Source of the DNA: Lutraria lutraria
Taxonomy: Eukaryota; Mollusca; Bivalvia; Venerida; Mactridae
Reading direction: 5' to 3'
DNA length: 64,000 nt
NCBI GenBank assembly: GCA_964023205.1
Contig: OZ026845.1
Location: 1,436,001-1,500,000 of the forward strand
Position numbers and translations under genes: made by a program. Of this stretch, positions 33,661-47,129 are shown piece by piece. Position 1 is the first letter of the stretch, and every line of letters begins with the position of its first letter. The notes below the pieces were generated by a model. That model saw nothing but the letters and a program-made list of their open reading frames with translations, did no database searches and was not told the DNA's origin.

Positions 33661-36600
33661 GTTCGAACAAAAGTCGATGTCTGGCCACATAAATAAGCAT
33701 TTAGACTTCACAGCCGCCATATAAAGGTTGTATGTTGTGCTATGTATGTAGTTAATGTTATATTTGATAGTTTTCTGGTGTGGAATATCTTGCACTTCCA
33801 GATCTCCATTATTGTTGACCAACACTTACACCAACGTCTGGCATTCTAAATTTGTCATTATAATTCGCGAGTAGACAAAAATCGGCCCGTCTGAATTCCA
33901 CTTTACAGTTTTTGTTTTCACAGACTCTTTATGGCTGATTGCTACTAAAATAGAAAATCCAGTAACTTTACATAAAACTCACGATTTCCGAACATTCACA
34001 AGTCAGCTAAGACTATCATTTTCCTTCTTAGATTGTTTCAGACCCAATAGTCTTATACCAGAGACGAAAGTGGAAGGAATGCTCGTGAGGTTTATTATTA
34101 GATTTCTGATATCATTTAGAGAGAAGATTGTTTTATTAATTAGTTAGATTCATCTGATGGAAACATCATGAAACATGAGTCATAACGCGAATGGACGTTT
34201 ATGACTTCCAATGATTATCATTTATACCAAGTAGGAAAACACCAAACTGTATTTCCTGATTGTTTTTAACATCGTACGTTTTAAGAAGCGAATATAATAT
34301 TGTTAGCTTGTGTGTAAAGATACTATACTCAACACGAACAAGAACTTGGTTAAATGGAAAATTATTTTACTTATAGAACAAAAAGTTGCTCAAAAGCTTG
34401 CCGTTAATTTTAAAACCGTCTATTCGCTTAAATATTTTGTAAATATAAAAAAAGCAATATATGGAGGGGGGGGGGGGGGGGTTCTTCACTCCAGGTGATA
34501 AATTTATCCGTAATTTTATACGCTTTGACATAAAAAGTTATGCCCTAAATACACGTGTACACTTTCCATTTGGTGTTCGTATATTTTCGCTGTTAAGACA
34601 TTTCTATAGTTAAGTATAACTTCATATTGTTTATACCTATGAGAGAGAAATATTTCGGGACTGCGAGGAAATCAAAAGCACCGGTCTCTTGCTCTATAGA
34701 AATCTGACCCGACAATTGTACTTCGTTTTCACGATGTTGATAATACAGAAATCTGGGAATGAGAGCACTAAACTTGGTTTACAATCAATATAAAAATATA
34801 AAGTTTGCATTACAAGGCTTCGACTTGTTCATTTAAAGCATATTTTCAATGTTGCCGAACTCTTAGATACATCAGATCACGTGTCACTTCGTATTCCATT
34901 TTCTGGTTTAATTGCTTTTTGATCTACGGATTACTAGTCAGTGTAAATTTAGTTCAAACTTAAATTTCTTCCTTTTTGTATATCGTCTTTTTTGTTTAGA
35001 ATACTAAATTTGCGTCATTGTCAATCTAAATGTTAGAAATACAAACGTATGCTTAAGTGCTAATGTGACATTGTGTTGTTAGCAATTTTATCTAAAGATT
35101 TTTTTCCAGTTTTATTGCCTGCACATTAAAACTGTTTGTGTAACGTCGCAAACGTAAGCCAGGACAAAATTCCTGTTCTAAATCAATACAATTTGTTTTC
35201 TAAAAGACTTGAAATGTCGCTTTCTTGAATAGTTATACGATAAAAAGTGTAATTGCCTCTTGTTGAACGCTAAATTCCGTATGCTGCATTCAGGAAAATA
35301 TGGATGTAACCAGACACTTCAGAATATTTGTCTAGTTTAAGCGAACTTGTCTTTGAGTTTGGTCACTGTAAGATCGACTCTATTGTCGGTCTCCTTGGTT
35401 AATAATACCGACATTATTGGCGGTATCCCTGGTTTATAATGCCGTATTAATGCTCCTAATTACTAACCATGTGGTGTTTGTTTGTGAAATGTCAGCTTTA
35501 GAATCGCTTTGTATATAAATGGTCCACTAATAAAAGCTAGGAGGTATTTATGTCAGCTGATAAACGTGCTCTGGTGTGAGATACCGAGTCGTTTTGTGTC
35601 ACTGAAAATAAGACATAATTATCGTTATATTCTGAATAACCATTACAATCATCCGTGTTCATAAATCATATTTGTGTATTCAGTAGTTACATCATATTCT
35701 GGGGAATTCATACGCTCATAGTCTATCGCTTCCTAGTTTTCACTCAGAATGTTGGACTCCATGACTAAGTTTAAAGACGGTTTCGCTGAAACCTAACAAG
35801 GTCAGGGAATTAGTTCTACACAATGTTACAACTTTCTACTTTTCTGTTCAAAGATGTAATAAAAGTACGCTGTAGTCAAAGAAGAAGTACGTTGAATTTA
35901 CTTGACCAATGAATTAAAACGAATCTTACATTTTGAAGTTGCGCTAGAATATGAATCAGATCCATAAGCACTATTTCAGATTATGAAGTGCTAATTTTAG
36001 AATTTGTCTGACAACGGGATGAGAGATAGATATCCATGCAGTTATAACCTCCTTTAATTTCAATTACAGCCGAATTCAATTTAAGTTTAATGCATGTTAT
36101 CATGCGCAATAATTAGAAGGCTGTAAATGGTTATAGAGAATCAAGGGAATATTCGTCATCATGACAATAATTCAATAAAACAAATTGAGTGACCAGTTTC
36201 ATGAAATCATTCCAATGTCTGATATGTTCCGTTTATATGAATGAACTTCCAACCTTCTATCTAAGAGGAACGTCTGACAGTGTTGACGAAGTACGAAGAT
36301 CGACAATTATACGCTCTCCCGCGATCTATCAAACGGACTATTTTCTCTGAAAAGAGACGGGAAAGTCGAAGCAATAAACTACTCCGCGTCACGTGATCAT
36401 TTGAGATTGACATCTCCTGTATTGAGGTGTCGGATTTATTACTGCGTATATTAGTTTGACTTTGATGCCAAGATTAAGGCCGACAAAGCTTTTTGATAAA
36501 ATGGTCTTTCTTTGATGGCTTAATTTGGTCACCATTTTGTTGATGCTTGTATGAAAGATTAATCCTCGGTCGACAATTACACGAATTCTGACAGAATTAA

Positions 36601-36865
36601 TTGAATGATAGAGAATATCATTTTTATGGCATTTAACACGTGTGTGGTAAGTTTTGCAACAAATTGACTGGTAATTTCCTCTTAAAACTTGGATTACGTC
36701 ATAAACACGAGTCCAAAATGTTGACAATGAGCATTTAATAGGTAACTTTATATTTCCTTAACAAGACTCAGCTTACTAGAATTCATGAGACTTAAATTAC
36801 ATAGTGTATAGTTTCAATGTTGCAGAAAGTCAATATTCTGTTTTTGTTGTACTTGTAAAAAGTTC
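33660..36865. other. No gene seen; poly-G tract
   Basis: AT-rich sequence with a run of 16 G at 34465-34480. No supported exon or repeat pair was found. Confidence 0.45.
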
Positions 36866-36867
36866 AT

Positions 36868-37092
36868 ATGGAGGGAAAACCTGAAGTTCATTTAAAACCA
36901 AACGTGGAATACCCACAGTTGCTGACATATAGTGATGTATGTAGCGGAGTGGAGTCAGCAGACGTGGGTATCCGACGATGGACATCAATAAGTATTTTAG
37001 TTTCTGTTACTGTGGGATTTGTTTCAAATGTAGCCTTATCATCGTCCAGTTCTAAGGCTGAATTCAGAGATAGCCTATCAGAAGGAAACTAA
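36868..37092 (+). CDS. Doubtful 74-codon ORF overlapping two hairpins
   Basis: ATG GAG GGA to TAA, encoding MEGKPEVHLKPNVEYPQL, later RRWTSISILVSVTVGFVS (one possible membrane segment) and a Ser-rich end. An in-frame stop lies 12 bp upstream. It overlaps two strong inverted repeats (36909-36971 and 36989-37100), so its length may reflect repeat structure rather than a gene. No family match. Confidence 0.2.
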   Translation: MEGKPEVHLKPNVEYPQLLTYSDVCSGVESADVGIRRWTSISILVSVTVGFVSNVALSSSSSKAEFRDSLSEGN

Positions 37093-37100
37093 AATACTTA
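36909..37100. repeat. Two adjacent hairpins
   Basis: Hairpin 1: ATACCCACAGTTGCTGAC (36909) faces GTCAGCAGACGTGGGTAT (ends 36971). Hairpin 2: TAAGTATTTTAGTTTC (36989) faces its perfect complement at 37085-37100. Confidence 0.7.
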
Positions 37101-37194
37101 ACTAGACTATCGCCTCTTTATGCTGCAACATTAAGTGCGTCATTAAAGTTACCAAACACGTTTTCCACTTTTGTTTTAAAGTAAAAGTAAGATA

Positions 37195-37803
37195 CAGGGT
37201 GTTTCATAATATATGTTACACTTTCAAACCTTATTATGATACAGTATTTCTAAAGATAACACAACACAATGTTGACCATGTAAATGGCCTCAGACTACAG
37301 TTCTATAACATGTTCAGTACGTAATGTTACATAAACAATAAAAAGCAGCCGACACAATTTAAAACATATGTCCTTTTACATAAGGCTTTCTAAATGACGT
37401 GCATTTTGACGTCGCACTGTATGAAATATATTCATCAAATTGGTTATCACTGATCCAGTGCAATCAAAATTCTTTATTATTCTAGTTACTTGCATTCTGC
37501 TGATAACTTTTTCCTTTGGATACATTTTTCATACTTCTTATTACAAAAATTATTGATATTTCTTTTCAAAATACAGCTTTAAAATCATCTGACATTTTCC
37601 TCTGGATAGCGACATGTTGGAAACATACAACATTTGTTGACGTCATCAATGACGTCACAACGTAAACATTTTCCCCAACAAAAGTTAAAGAGAAAAACTA
37701 CGTTGACTGACGTTTAAAATTATCTATAATATATAATCACTTTGACTCTTTGTATTTGCGCTACATCGTTTTGAAAGTGTATCATAATTTATCAAACACC
37801 CTG
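37195..37803. mobile_element. Mariner-like MITE
   Basis: The left end TA|CAGGGTGTTTCATAATAT continues ATGTTACACTTTCAAA. The right end complement is CAGGGTGTTTGATAAATTAT then GATACACTTTCAAAA. TA precedes the left end. TIRs starting CAGGGTG are typical of IS630/Tc1/mariner elements. No transposase frame is visible, so it is non-autonomous. Confidence 0.75.
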
Positions 37804-38632
37804 TCATTGACAAAGACATTGTGTAGACCAGCGAATAAAAATGTAATATGTTCGCCAACAACTTATCTCATACCTCTGACTAACTTAAAGCTTTTGGGAA
37901 TGTTATAAGAACGATTCCTTAAACCACCGTATTGATTAAAAAGAGAGCATCTTGTCGTCCCGTCAGTGACCACACACATGGAGGTTATACATTATTTAAG
38001 ACATATTTCCATCACTATGGTGATCTATATAGATTGTTAAATCTTTCCCTCAGATCATGGTTTATTGTTTCCAGATCTATGTTTATAAATTCTGTTTGGC
38101 GACCAATCTCTAGATGGTACGACTGTGATTTGGTTATTGCTCCTAGATGTCTTATGGATCTTGACCAATCGCAAAGTTGTAATTCTAGATCGGTTCGAGG
38201 ACCCGTTGTTTTGAAGGCATTTTTTGTAAATTGGAAAAAGGCTAAGCTGGTATATCAGACTGGTCCTATGGTTAGTTTTGTTACATATTGCAAGCTTGCT
38301 TTCAGCTTTTGGGACCCGTTTCGTACACATAGCCTAGCTAAGGTATCATTTATTCTGCTGCATTTTACTAGGTTCATCCTATTTATTGTTTAAGGATCTC
38401 CTGTTAGCTGTTATATAGACCAGGGCGTAGTTTCCTATAGGCCATGTAGGCAGCGGCTTAAACCTTTTCCCAAGAAAACGAGCAAATCAAGAACAAAAAC
38501 ATTCAGGGACGCATGCCCCAATACCCCTAGAACTCGACCTATACATTAATTTTAACTAAACATGGCCACTGATTGGTATATGACTATGATGTGTACAGTA
38601 GCAAGTTCATTCAGTTAAAAAGTGTTGAAAAC
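37804..38632. other. No supported gene
   Basis: A plus-strand frame without an early ATG (37934-38393) and an overlapping minus-strand frame cover this area. Neither shows recognisable domains or splice sites. Confidence 0.4.
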
Positions 38633-38809
38633 GGATCCCTCTTCATCTGACGTTGTAAGGGTCCCTCTTCATCTGACGTTGTAAGGGTCCCTTTTCATCT
38701 GACGTTGTTAGGGTCCCTTTTCATCTGACATTATTAGGGCCCCTCTTCATCTGACATTGTTAGGGTCCCTTTTCATCTGACGTTGTTAGGGTCCCTCTTC
38801 ATCTAACGT
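38633..38809. repeat. 26-bp minisatellite, about seven copies
   Basis: The unit is GGTCCCTCTTCATCTGACG then TTGTTAG, with C/T variation in CCCTCTT/CCCTTTT. Confidence 0.9.
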
Positions 38810-39166
38810 AATAATCCGATTTTTATTAATGGTTCAGTTTAGCATATAAACACTATCTTTATCATAGGTTACGAACGCAATGTGCAATACAGACATCTTT
38901 TCTTCGAGTCTGGTTCTGAACCAATGCATATTGTCTGTGACTTTTGTTCCTATGGTACTATATAGCCACTGAACGACTGTAGACACCTAAATACACTGTG
39001 TGCAAATTAAAATTATTGAACCATTCTTATTCAAATTGGAGCACAATGTGTCTAAATTTACATCTTTATACAATTCTTGCCATCTTGTCTGGAATTTCGT
39101 CGCATCATTTAAAAAAAAAAGTTTCGATGGAAAAAAATCAAGATGGCAATATGGGCTGGATTCACC

Positions 39167-39545
39167 CATAGGCACTCGATATCGTGATTTTTATAAGTTT
39201 ACAGACGTTATTTTTCCATTTCACCCATCAAACAACCGTCGAAAATAAGCGTGGATCCCGGCTTTCTTTGTAAAAGCTGTCAAAACGTTTAAAGTTGGGT
39301 AACACTACAACGAAAGCAAGGTTCCCGGAAAGCACATGCAGATTAGAAGGAAAGCCGGGACCCACGCTTATTTTCGTCACTACCGTCAAATGAAAAGATG
39401 GCGAGTTCACTACCTTGGAGTATTTTATACACTCAATAAGGGAAAAAATGAAGATTTTTCTGTCGACAGGTTTGCGTTGTTTGATGTGTGAAATTGAAAA
39501 ATAACGTCTGTAAACATATAAAAATCACGAAATCGAGTGCCTATG
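39167..39545. mobile_element. Foldback TIR element with 8-bp TSD
   Basis: CATAGGCACTCGATATCGTG at the left faces CACGAAATCGAGTGCCTATG at the right, and the arms extend about 69 bp. The 8-bp duplication GATTCACC flanks it exactly (39159-39166 and 39546-39553). A second inverted pair, CGAAAATAAGCGTGGATCCC (39240) and GGGACCCACGCTTATTTTCG (ends 39376), lies inside. The TSD length suggests a hAT-type non-autonomous element. Confidence 0.88.
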
Positions 39546-39985
39546 GATTCACCCTGTATATGTTTACCTTAAGGTGTAAGCAATACACAAAGGAAAGAAT
39601 ACTAGAGTTGGCCTGGGAATTCTAAGCAATTTCATCTCTAAAAATGTCGTGTTTAGTCGTGTTTACGGATTGTTCTAACAAACACTGGATTAATAACAGC
39701 CTGTTTACAGATTTTCATCAATGGCACTTTTTCTCTGATCTTTCACGACCTTAACGCATTATGTGCGCATCTTAGGGCAAGATAGCAATTGGAGAGGAGA
39801 AAAAAAATAAATTAGAACTAGAGGTTGAAGGATTTCACATTGTTATTGTCGAGAACTTGAGAAAACAAAACACGGTGTTATAAGAAAGGCCACTCATACA
39901 AAATAAGGTCTTTCTTTCACGCAAAGATTATTTGGATTAAAGACGTCTCGACAAATGGGTCGTGTGTATAAAAACAAACTAATGA

Positions 39986-40146
39986 CAGTGCAACCTCTCT
40001 AAAGCAACACACTTTGAGAGAAACAAATTTATGTTGTTGTTGAGAGGTTAAAGTATTAGTTAAAGGATCAGTGGGAAAAATCAAGCTGTTGTTGAAGGGA
40101 GGTTGTTACTCAAGAGAGGGCCGCTCTGGAGAGGTTATAAATACTG
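39986..40146 (-). mobile_element. Pogo/Tigger-like MITE, copy E
   Basis: From CAGTGCAACCTCTCTAAAGC to GAGAGGTTATAAATACTG|TA. The 3' TIR has a small insertion. Confidence 0.8.
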
Positions 40147-40149
40147 TAT

Positions 40150-43100
40150 GTTTAAAGTGAACGTTTAAAATATCCTTTTTAAAAATAAATATCCCTTCAA
40201 GATGTTATAAATGTAGGCAAAAAACCACTTTGAAAATCTTGGCACCAAAGTGGAATCAAACTAGTAATATATTCGCCACTTACCATTAACGGCTAAAAGC
40301 TGGTGCCCGAGAAAATAATTAAATCGTGATTGTACTCAGCTCCCAGTAGTTTGGTTAAAAGACAATTTATCATGGCAGGTACCGTTATTTTCCGGACAGT
40401 ATCACTTTACTGGAAGATTTCGTGCAAAACGACAAGATAACATTGTCACTTTCTTGATAAAAACGTATTTACCTGCAACCAAATCTCTGACCGACTATTT
40501 TCATAATTCTTCATAATCGGCCGTTATGACAGGCTAATTGTGAGGTATCATACAAGTACTTAAGCGGGAGATATATCTTAAGTGATCCGTCATTATCCAC
40601 CATATAATTGTAAAAAAATATCTCCTTATTCTCAGGAATGAATCATGCATGTGTATTAATATTATCGTATCTTTTAGACAACATCAAGGTTTGTTAGTAA
40701 ATTATTGAACATCTTAACAAGACTGGTGTTCGGTATTTCCATAGCTACTATTATTGTGATGTACTTCAAGTCTCGTCTTTTTAATTTCTTGTGAACACTT
40801 GGATAAGAAAGACACAAAGGTCCGTTTAGTTCAAGCTTGCGAAGGTAACCGTAAGAAAAGTTTCAGATTCAATGTGAAAACAACATAAACATTAATGTGG
40901 CGTTAAATGTGAATGTTTCTGTATATCATTCTAAAATACGCTTGCTAAAGAGAAAATGATGATATCTGAGAGTAAAGTACAACATGCTAACATATAGTAT
41001 TAACTCCGGATATTCCCGGACTAATCCGGTTTCAACGGCGTAATTTCGAGTTTTAGACTGTCCGCACAGTATAAGCCATGTTACGATTTTTTACAATAAA
41101 TTATTATTAAACACTCACATACCATTCCTCATTTATTTGCTTGCTAATAATATTCAACTAAATGACATTTTCAGTCGAGTAAAGGAGTAGTTAAATGTAT
41201 CTATTTCATACTCAGTTTATCACCCCATCCAACCACCATTCCAGCAATTGCTTTTGTTTGCTTGTTATATTATTCAAATAGTCGACCATGCAGGTGGTGG
41301 TAAGGTCATAATTGTATCATAGGTGATATATATCTAGCGTCCATTTACATAATTGGTAAATAATACATAGAGAGCATATCCCTTCCGCCACCTTCTAATT
41401 TCCCTAAGGGTCCTACTTAACAACGTAATAGTTACAACCAATCAATGATAAAGCAATACTTATTATTAAACCGCTCCCGAATTAATAAAACAATAAACAG
41501 TTACTGTCCGAAACGTTTCGCTTCGAAAGCGAAGGATCTATCAATGAATATATACCGTCCGACCGAATTAGGGCCTCGCACACGCGCTCGAACGACAATC
41601 ATTGAATATTATATTACAATACGGCTTATTAAAGTTAGCAAACATCTGCTTGCGATCTCTGGAAAGACACTAATGTGTTACTAATTAAATAACCCAATAT
41701 ACTATTGACTTCTAACGATATAAAGTGTGATTCTATTTGGAACCTTGAGAGAAATGTCAACCAAACAAAAAGAAAGAAATCAAAGTGGTTTACATGTTCA
41801 AATGTTTGTTTCTTTGAACCGTATCCAATAAAGACATTTAGATATTAATTATATAGTCTATAACAAGGACCCAATAAGATTCATATGAATTAGTTTAGTT
41901 CTTAAAAGGGCAAAATGATTCATTTACTTCATATAAAAACATTTACATTTTTGTATTCAAACTTCTTTTTGCCCTCGTCATTTGAGCTAATCTGATATAT
42001 ATATAAGCATGATTTTATGTTATAGAATCAAACAAAGTCAGAGACGAATTGGACGAATGTAGCACGATAAGGTCTTGCATGTACATATAGACAGGTAATC
42101 TGATGGGGTAGTCACGTGTACATGACGTAAACAGACTGCTAACTGAACGTTTTAATAAATAGTTAGAAAACCACCATAAGGTTACACTAATTGACAATGT
42201 AACGTACGTTGCCAAAGGTTGCTAAAGTAACTGGTGAACAACAGCATCCTGTGAAAAAAGGCCGTTCTTTAAAAAAACTTTATGGATTATTTAGAAAATA
42301 TGACCTCCGAATATAGGACACCTGTCTATAAAGGCCACATTATGGATTTCTAGAAGGTGGCAATTGTTGACAGGTTTGATTGCTTATCCGAGACGCCGTA
42401 TATTTTGGACAAACGCCGAGGAGTACCGATTGTAAGTTATCAAGTTCTTTCGGTCAATAACAATTACTATTATATCCGGTGGGTAATTCCGTTTTATACA
42501 AAACCATTTGAGCGCTAGTTCTATTTCCATTGTTCTTTTAATCAGTTAGAACGTATTCCGGCACTGAGTGGGATTTAACGAAATCAGATGCAAAACTTTT
42601 ACACATCGGTAAAATTTCGCTGGAAATTATTCGCCGATGATGTTAAATTGTCAATTACTGGCGTAATGGTGAATACATGCTTATTGACATTTCCTAGAGG
42701 AATTCTAGTATTGTGTAAACTTTATTGACGGTATTAAAATCGTCACTTTACGCCATTTTCGGACTAAAAAGAGGCAGCCGACCATTCTCATTTGATATCA
42801 ACTTACATACAAAATGAAAATTTAGCCGGAAATTATAACAAGATGTCGAAATATGTTTTTTCTACCAACAGATGCATGCCGGGAAAAATGGCGGGTTGAT
42901 TGATAAGTCCCTTGTGGAATGTATAGAACGAGCGAAAACTTGTGAAAATATTCCTTAATCAAATTTACTGACATAAAATGATGTATTTGAATATAATATT
43001 CGCATTATTGCAGTAATTAGAGACTTGTTGGTTATTCATGTGATATACTAATGAAATATTAAATTTTATTCTTACAAATATTACAACAGGCGTGGTTAGG

Positions 43101-43195
43101 CGTTCTTCGTACGGAGAAAAATATAGTATGATAGATTGCTATGTCATCTGGAAAATAATAATGTACCAATGTACATGGTTTCAAATCGCTAACTG
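40150..43195. other. No gene seen
   Basis: AT-rich sequence. The 42396-42432 segment GACAAACGCCGAGGAGTACC then GATT|GTAAGTT matches the end of repeat family X and happens to meet a donor-like sequence. Confidence 0.45.
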
Positions 43196-43199
43196 GGCA

Positions 43200-43462
43200 T
43201 CCATGGTCGACTTAATTATGGTTGGTAACTAGTAAGCACTAGCCACTTTTCGCTGTGAGCTCGAATCTAATCCGGGACCAAAGTTCATACGTGAGGAAGC
43301 TGTCCAGTATACATTGAACGCTTAACCACAAGTCTCCATGGTAGAAATACTGATCTTCCGTTAGTAAGCTGACTGGTCCCGGATGGGCTTCGAACTCCCA
43401 GCGATAAGGGGATAGGGATTACTAGTCAGATACCATAATCACTCCACTACGGAGACCCTATC
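43200..43462. mobile_element. Two SINE pieces in inverted orientation
   Basis: The plus-strand part has B-box-like GAGCTCGAATCTAATCC and GGGACCAAAGTTCATACGTG. The right part, on the minus strand, has CTCCGTAGTGGAGTGATTAT (A-box region) and GGGAGTTCGAAGCCCATCC (B box). They abut near 43375. Confidence 0.6.
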
Positions 43463-44523
43463 CGACGGCAAATAGTACTGGCGTCGCCGCTGAAAGAAAA
43501 CTGCAACTTGGGCACCAAGCAATGGAACAATGCAACCGTGTCGAATGAGCTTCAGGCACACAATTAAATGGGTAAATCCTTGCAATAAATGCAGGCTTAG
43601 GTTTTCAAATATCTTGTTTTCAACTTATTAACGATACATCCTGTTTTTGCTGGAAATAATACTGATCATGAAATTTTATCCCGAGACTTCCTTCCCTTCT
43701 TGTGTTCCACACCATGTTGTAGGGAAGCTCGCTAGCGGATCAGATTTACGTAAACGACAATAGAATTTGTCATAAAACACCAAAATTACTGTAATTTAGA
43801 TATATGCCGGTTTGGGAAGTACCGTGATTACTGCTTTTAGCTGCAGACGAAGCAATAATTATGTGGTTTAGGGAAGGGATAAAAGCCGTTCGGTTGTCAC
43901 CGCGTCAGACTGGTTCTCGTAAAGGCATGGAAGCTCGACATATATGCCAATACTGGGGGTAAATTCGAACAATTATTTGCGCCAAACCAACAAGAACATA
44001 CTAATTATAAAATGGTGGTAATTACTTCGTTTCTGAATCACGCGCGATGGGAAGTAAAAATAAAAGAACCTTTTCTCCGGGAATAAGACATGATCACTGT
44101 AGGAACACTATGTGTAGATATATATTGTTACTCTGACTGATTTAATGAGTTCTTCAAGTATAATATACTTTCTTGTGAAACGTCTGGGGACCAGAATGAC
44201 AGACCTTAAAACTTGGCCCAATCGATCGACCGAAATCTTCTGATATAGCTACTTTTCACGTACCAGGGTAAGCATTCTTCTGTTTTCACGACACAGGCTT
44301 TTTAAACAAAATAAAATAGTGACCAAACCTAATTGTCCAAATCTAGCGATTTACAGAATATTCAAATAAAACAGTCACGTATTTAGTAATATGCTGTATT
44401 GTAACGTATTGTCAATACGGTTAAAACGTGGCTGAAACCTTTGTATAATTGGAGTTTTATTGATCCTCCCACACTGCTAAAACTGCTTTTAGAAGAACAT
44501 GAAACAAATAAATTAGACATTGT

Positions 44524-44546
44524 CAAGGACTTATATACAAGTCCTT
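44524..44546. mobile_element. 23-bp remnant of the CAAGGACTTA TIR family
   Basis: CAAGGACTTATATA joins directly to CAAGTCCTT, so the two TIR tips face each other with nothing between. GACATTGT flanks both sides (44516-44523 and 44547-44554), an 8-bp duplication as in the large copies. Confidence 0.7.
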
Positions 44547-44559
44547 GACATTGTATAAG

Positions 44560-46985
44560 ACAACTTAATAAGTTGTAACACAAAAATCGAAAAAAATGAT
44601 CAGACGACGTTCAATGTTAGATTACAGAAGAGAACCGAACCCGCATCACTACGATGACGTCATCTAGCAATAACAAATCAAAAGCTTTAACTAAAGACTG
44701 CGCCATCACAACGACCTAAAATCACGATTCACCAACATACAATTTAAATTTAATGCGTCGGTATTCGAATATAAGGGTAATAAGACAAAGTAGACGCTTT
44801 AACCTCTCTATTAGACTGACAATTGAAATTTAGCTGGCAGATTTCTCAGGACCGACATCACAAGAAAATGACAATTAAAATTCCGTTTTCGGATAATATC
44901 GGGTATTCGGATATTCGGGGTTGTACTGTACCGTTTCATTCTCCTCCGAATGTTAGAGCATTGAATTCCGATGAAGGATATACTCTTTCATTCCTGATAA
45001 ATATGCTTAGATAATAAGAATAAATGAGGACGATAAATAATATAGATGCTTTTGGTATATATTAGCCGTAAATAACGAAAGATAATGCATTATAGTCTTA
45101 TAATTAAGTATTATCTGGAGCTTTTTGCGCTTAATTGAGTTTTGAATCTTTACAAGTGCGACTTTTTACGTAGATACCCCATCCCAGTGTTAGTGACATT
45201 TTCAAGAAAATTGCTTTTATGGTAAAATGAAAAACGTGAATATTGTATAAACTTGCATGAGTTCGTAATATATAGGACACTAGAATGAGTTTATGCTTCG
45301 GTCTTTAATAAATTATGGTCCGGCCCGACGAACTTTTATCTACGACAACTTGAACATTTTGTTGATTTAATGTGACTATTCAAAATCTAATGCATTCATT
45401 TCGGCGATTCGTATTTTTGCTCTACTGACGATTCCCCTTCGTCGATTAGGCATTTGTATCAAATTCGATATTCGTTTTGCACTTTAAGCCGTGAAATGTA
45501 GTTCTCGTTTGACAATTTTGTAAATGTCTAGAGACAAAATTATCTACAATTGAACTACTTCTTACTTCTGCTTCGGACGACACATAGACTATTCACATGA
45601 AACCTAATTAAGCATTTAAAGCGTGTGAGCCACAGATGTCCGTTTATTTTGGACCGTTCTTACTGAAATTGTTAGCGATTAACTGATGAAGTTATTTTAC
45701 TTGGTAATTGACTCTTCTGCCAGGACTACTTTTTCATCCTGCCAACAAGTATGTGATGCGGTTTTCATTTTTTGAGCGTCTTTAGCATCAAATCCTTTAT
45801 CATTATGTTAGTTTTGTGTATTTATTCAGAAAAGTCGGCATTTTATCCAATAAAGACCTTGAGTGGGATAACATGAATATTTCAATACCATCTGTCCACA
45901 CCAAACAACATAAAAACAGTGTTAATTAGGTGCACAGACTTGTAAAAATATCATAAACTTGGAAATGTCGACACGATTTGTTGTCAATGGTCATAATCAG
46001 TCTGCTTATTCCTCGTAAACTTTTGAAAAAAATACACTGAACCAGTCATTTTTCATGATTAAATTTGACGCGAATAGTTAAATAGTCTGGTCCAAGTTTC
46101 ACGAGCCAAACTGAGTAGAAACTCAATAATGGACTCAAGTATTCTTTCCTGTCTAGAGATATTGCGTCTTTGATCAGAAATGTTACCATTTGTATCATTT
46201 AACTTGCTAAGAACATGTTAAACATGCCAGCATAAAAATAATTTTGTCTTGCAAACAAATTAAGTCTAAAAACTCCATTTTCATTTGAGTCAAAAGTCAA
46301 AATCCCATTAATCAATTTCTTTTAATTATACCATATCAAGAGTTTATAGTTAGGTTGAAATTGTGGGAAACTGTAATAAGACCGTCTTTGCGCCTTTTGA
46401 CATCAAACTGTGAATTGTATACAATAAAATAGAAAAATGTATGATTTAATAAATAATTCGAGTTTGAGCAAAAAGTTTTTTTTGTGTAACTGGGCCCTGG
46501 TTTCCGGCAACCAGGCGGTGGCTGATCCTATTTTTTGGCGTCATCTTTTAATTTCTTATTGTAAAATTCGAAGTACAACATAATTAGTGACGAATCATAC
46601 GATAAGATATTTTTTTCAATATATTATGTGGCCATGAGATAAACACGACAAGTTTCATTGGTCAATCATTATGTGCACACTTAATAGCTATCGCGTGCGC
46701 ACGTAGTTTAGCTATCACGTCGCCACGTAATATATGAAATATTCACTATGTCCCCTTTATTCCACCGTAGTTTCAATTATATGAAGTTTTTATTCTAGTT
46801 AGTGTAAGTTTAATCTAGTTAGTTGTTTCTTCTACTGTCAATGCAATGTATCGCTCATCAATAAAACAAGTTTTCTTTCAGAGATTTAGAGTATATTCCT
46901 TAATAACGATTTAGTATGTTTACATATGTCTGAGTCAAGACAGTTTCGCTCTATGCTGTACAATACCCATTGTCTGGGCTGGGTT
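44560..46985. other. No gene seen
   Basis: AT-rich sequence without supported exons or repeat pairs. Confidence 0.45.
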
Positions 46986-46988
46986 TTT

Positions 46989-47073
46989 GTTGTTTAACAG
47001 CCCAGTCGACAGCAATGGTCATTTCACGGCCACCCCAGAGAGAGACAGAGAGACAGGGAGGGAGGGAGGGAGG

Positions 47074-47113
<40 letters not shown>

Positions 47114-47120
47114 ATAATTT
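46989..47120 (-). repeat. SINE 3' module with GGGA/GA microsatellite
   Basis: GTTGTTTAACAGCCCAGTCG and ACAGCAATGGTCATTTCACG match the SINE module family. It runs into (GGGA)n then (GA)n at 47037-47112, which makes a false Arg/Glu-rich ORF. Confidence 0.7.
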
Positions 47121-47129
47121 TCTTTTGTC

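Noticed and set aside
37932..38393. 153-codon plus-strand ORF, the longest unexplained frame after the minisatellite
   Set aside because: It starts at TTG, has no early ATG, recognisable domain or splice context, and is overlapped by a minus-strand ORF. It may be an old repeat, but I cannot support a gene.
42396..42440. Exon end CCGATT|GTAAGTT
   Set aside because: The same sequence is the end of repeat family X at other loci, where no donor follows; no acceptor with an open frame was found upstream.
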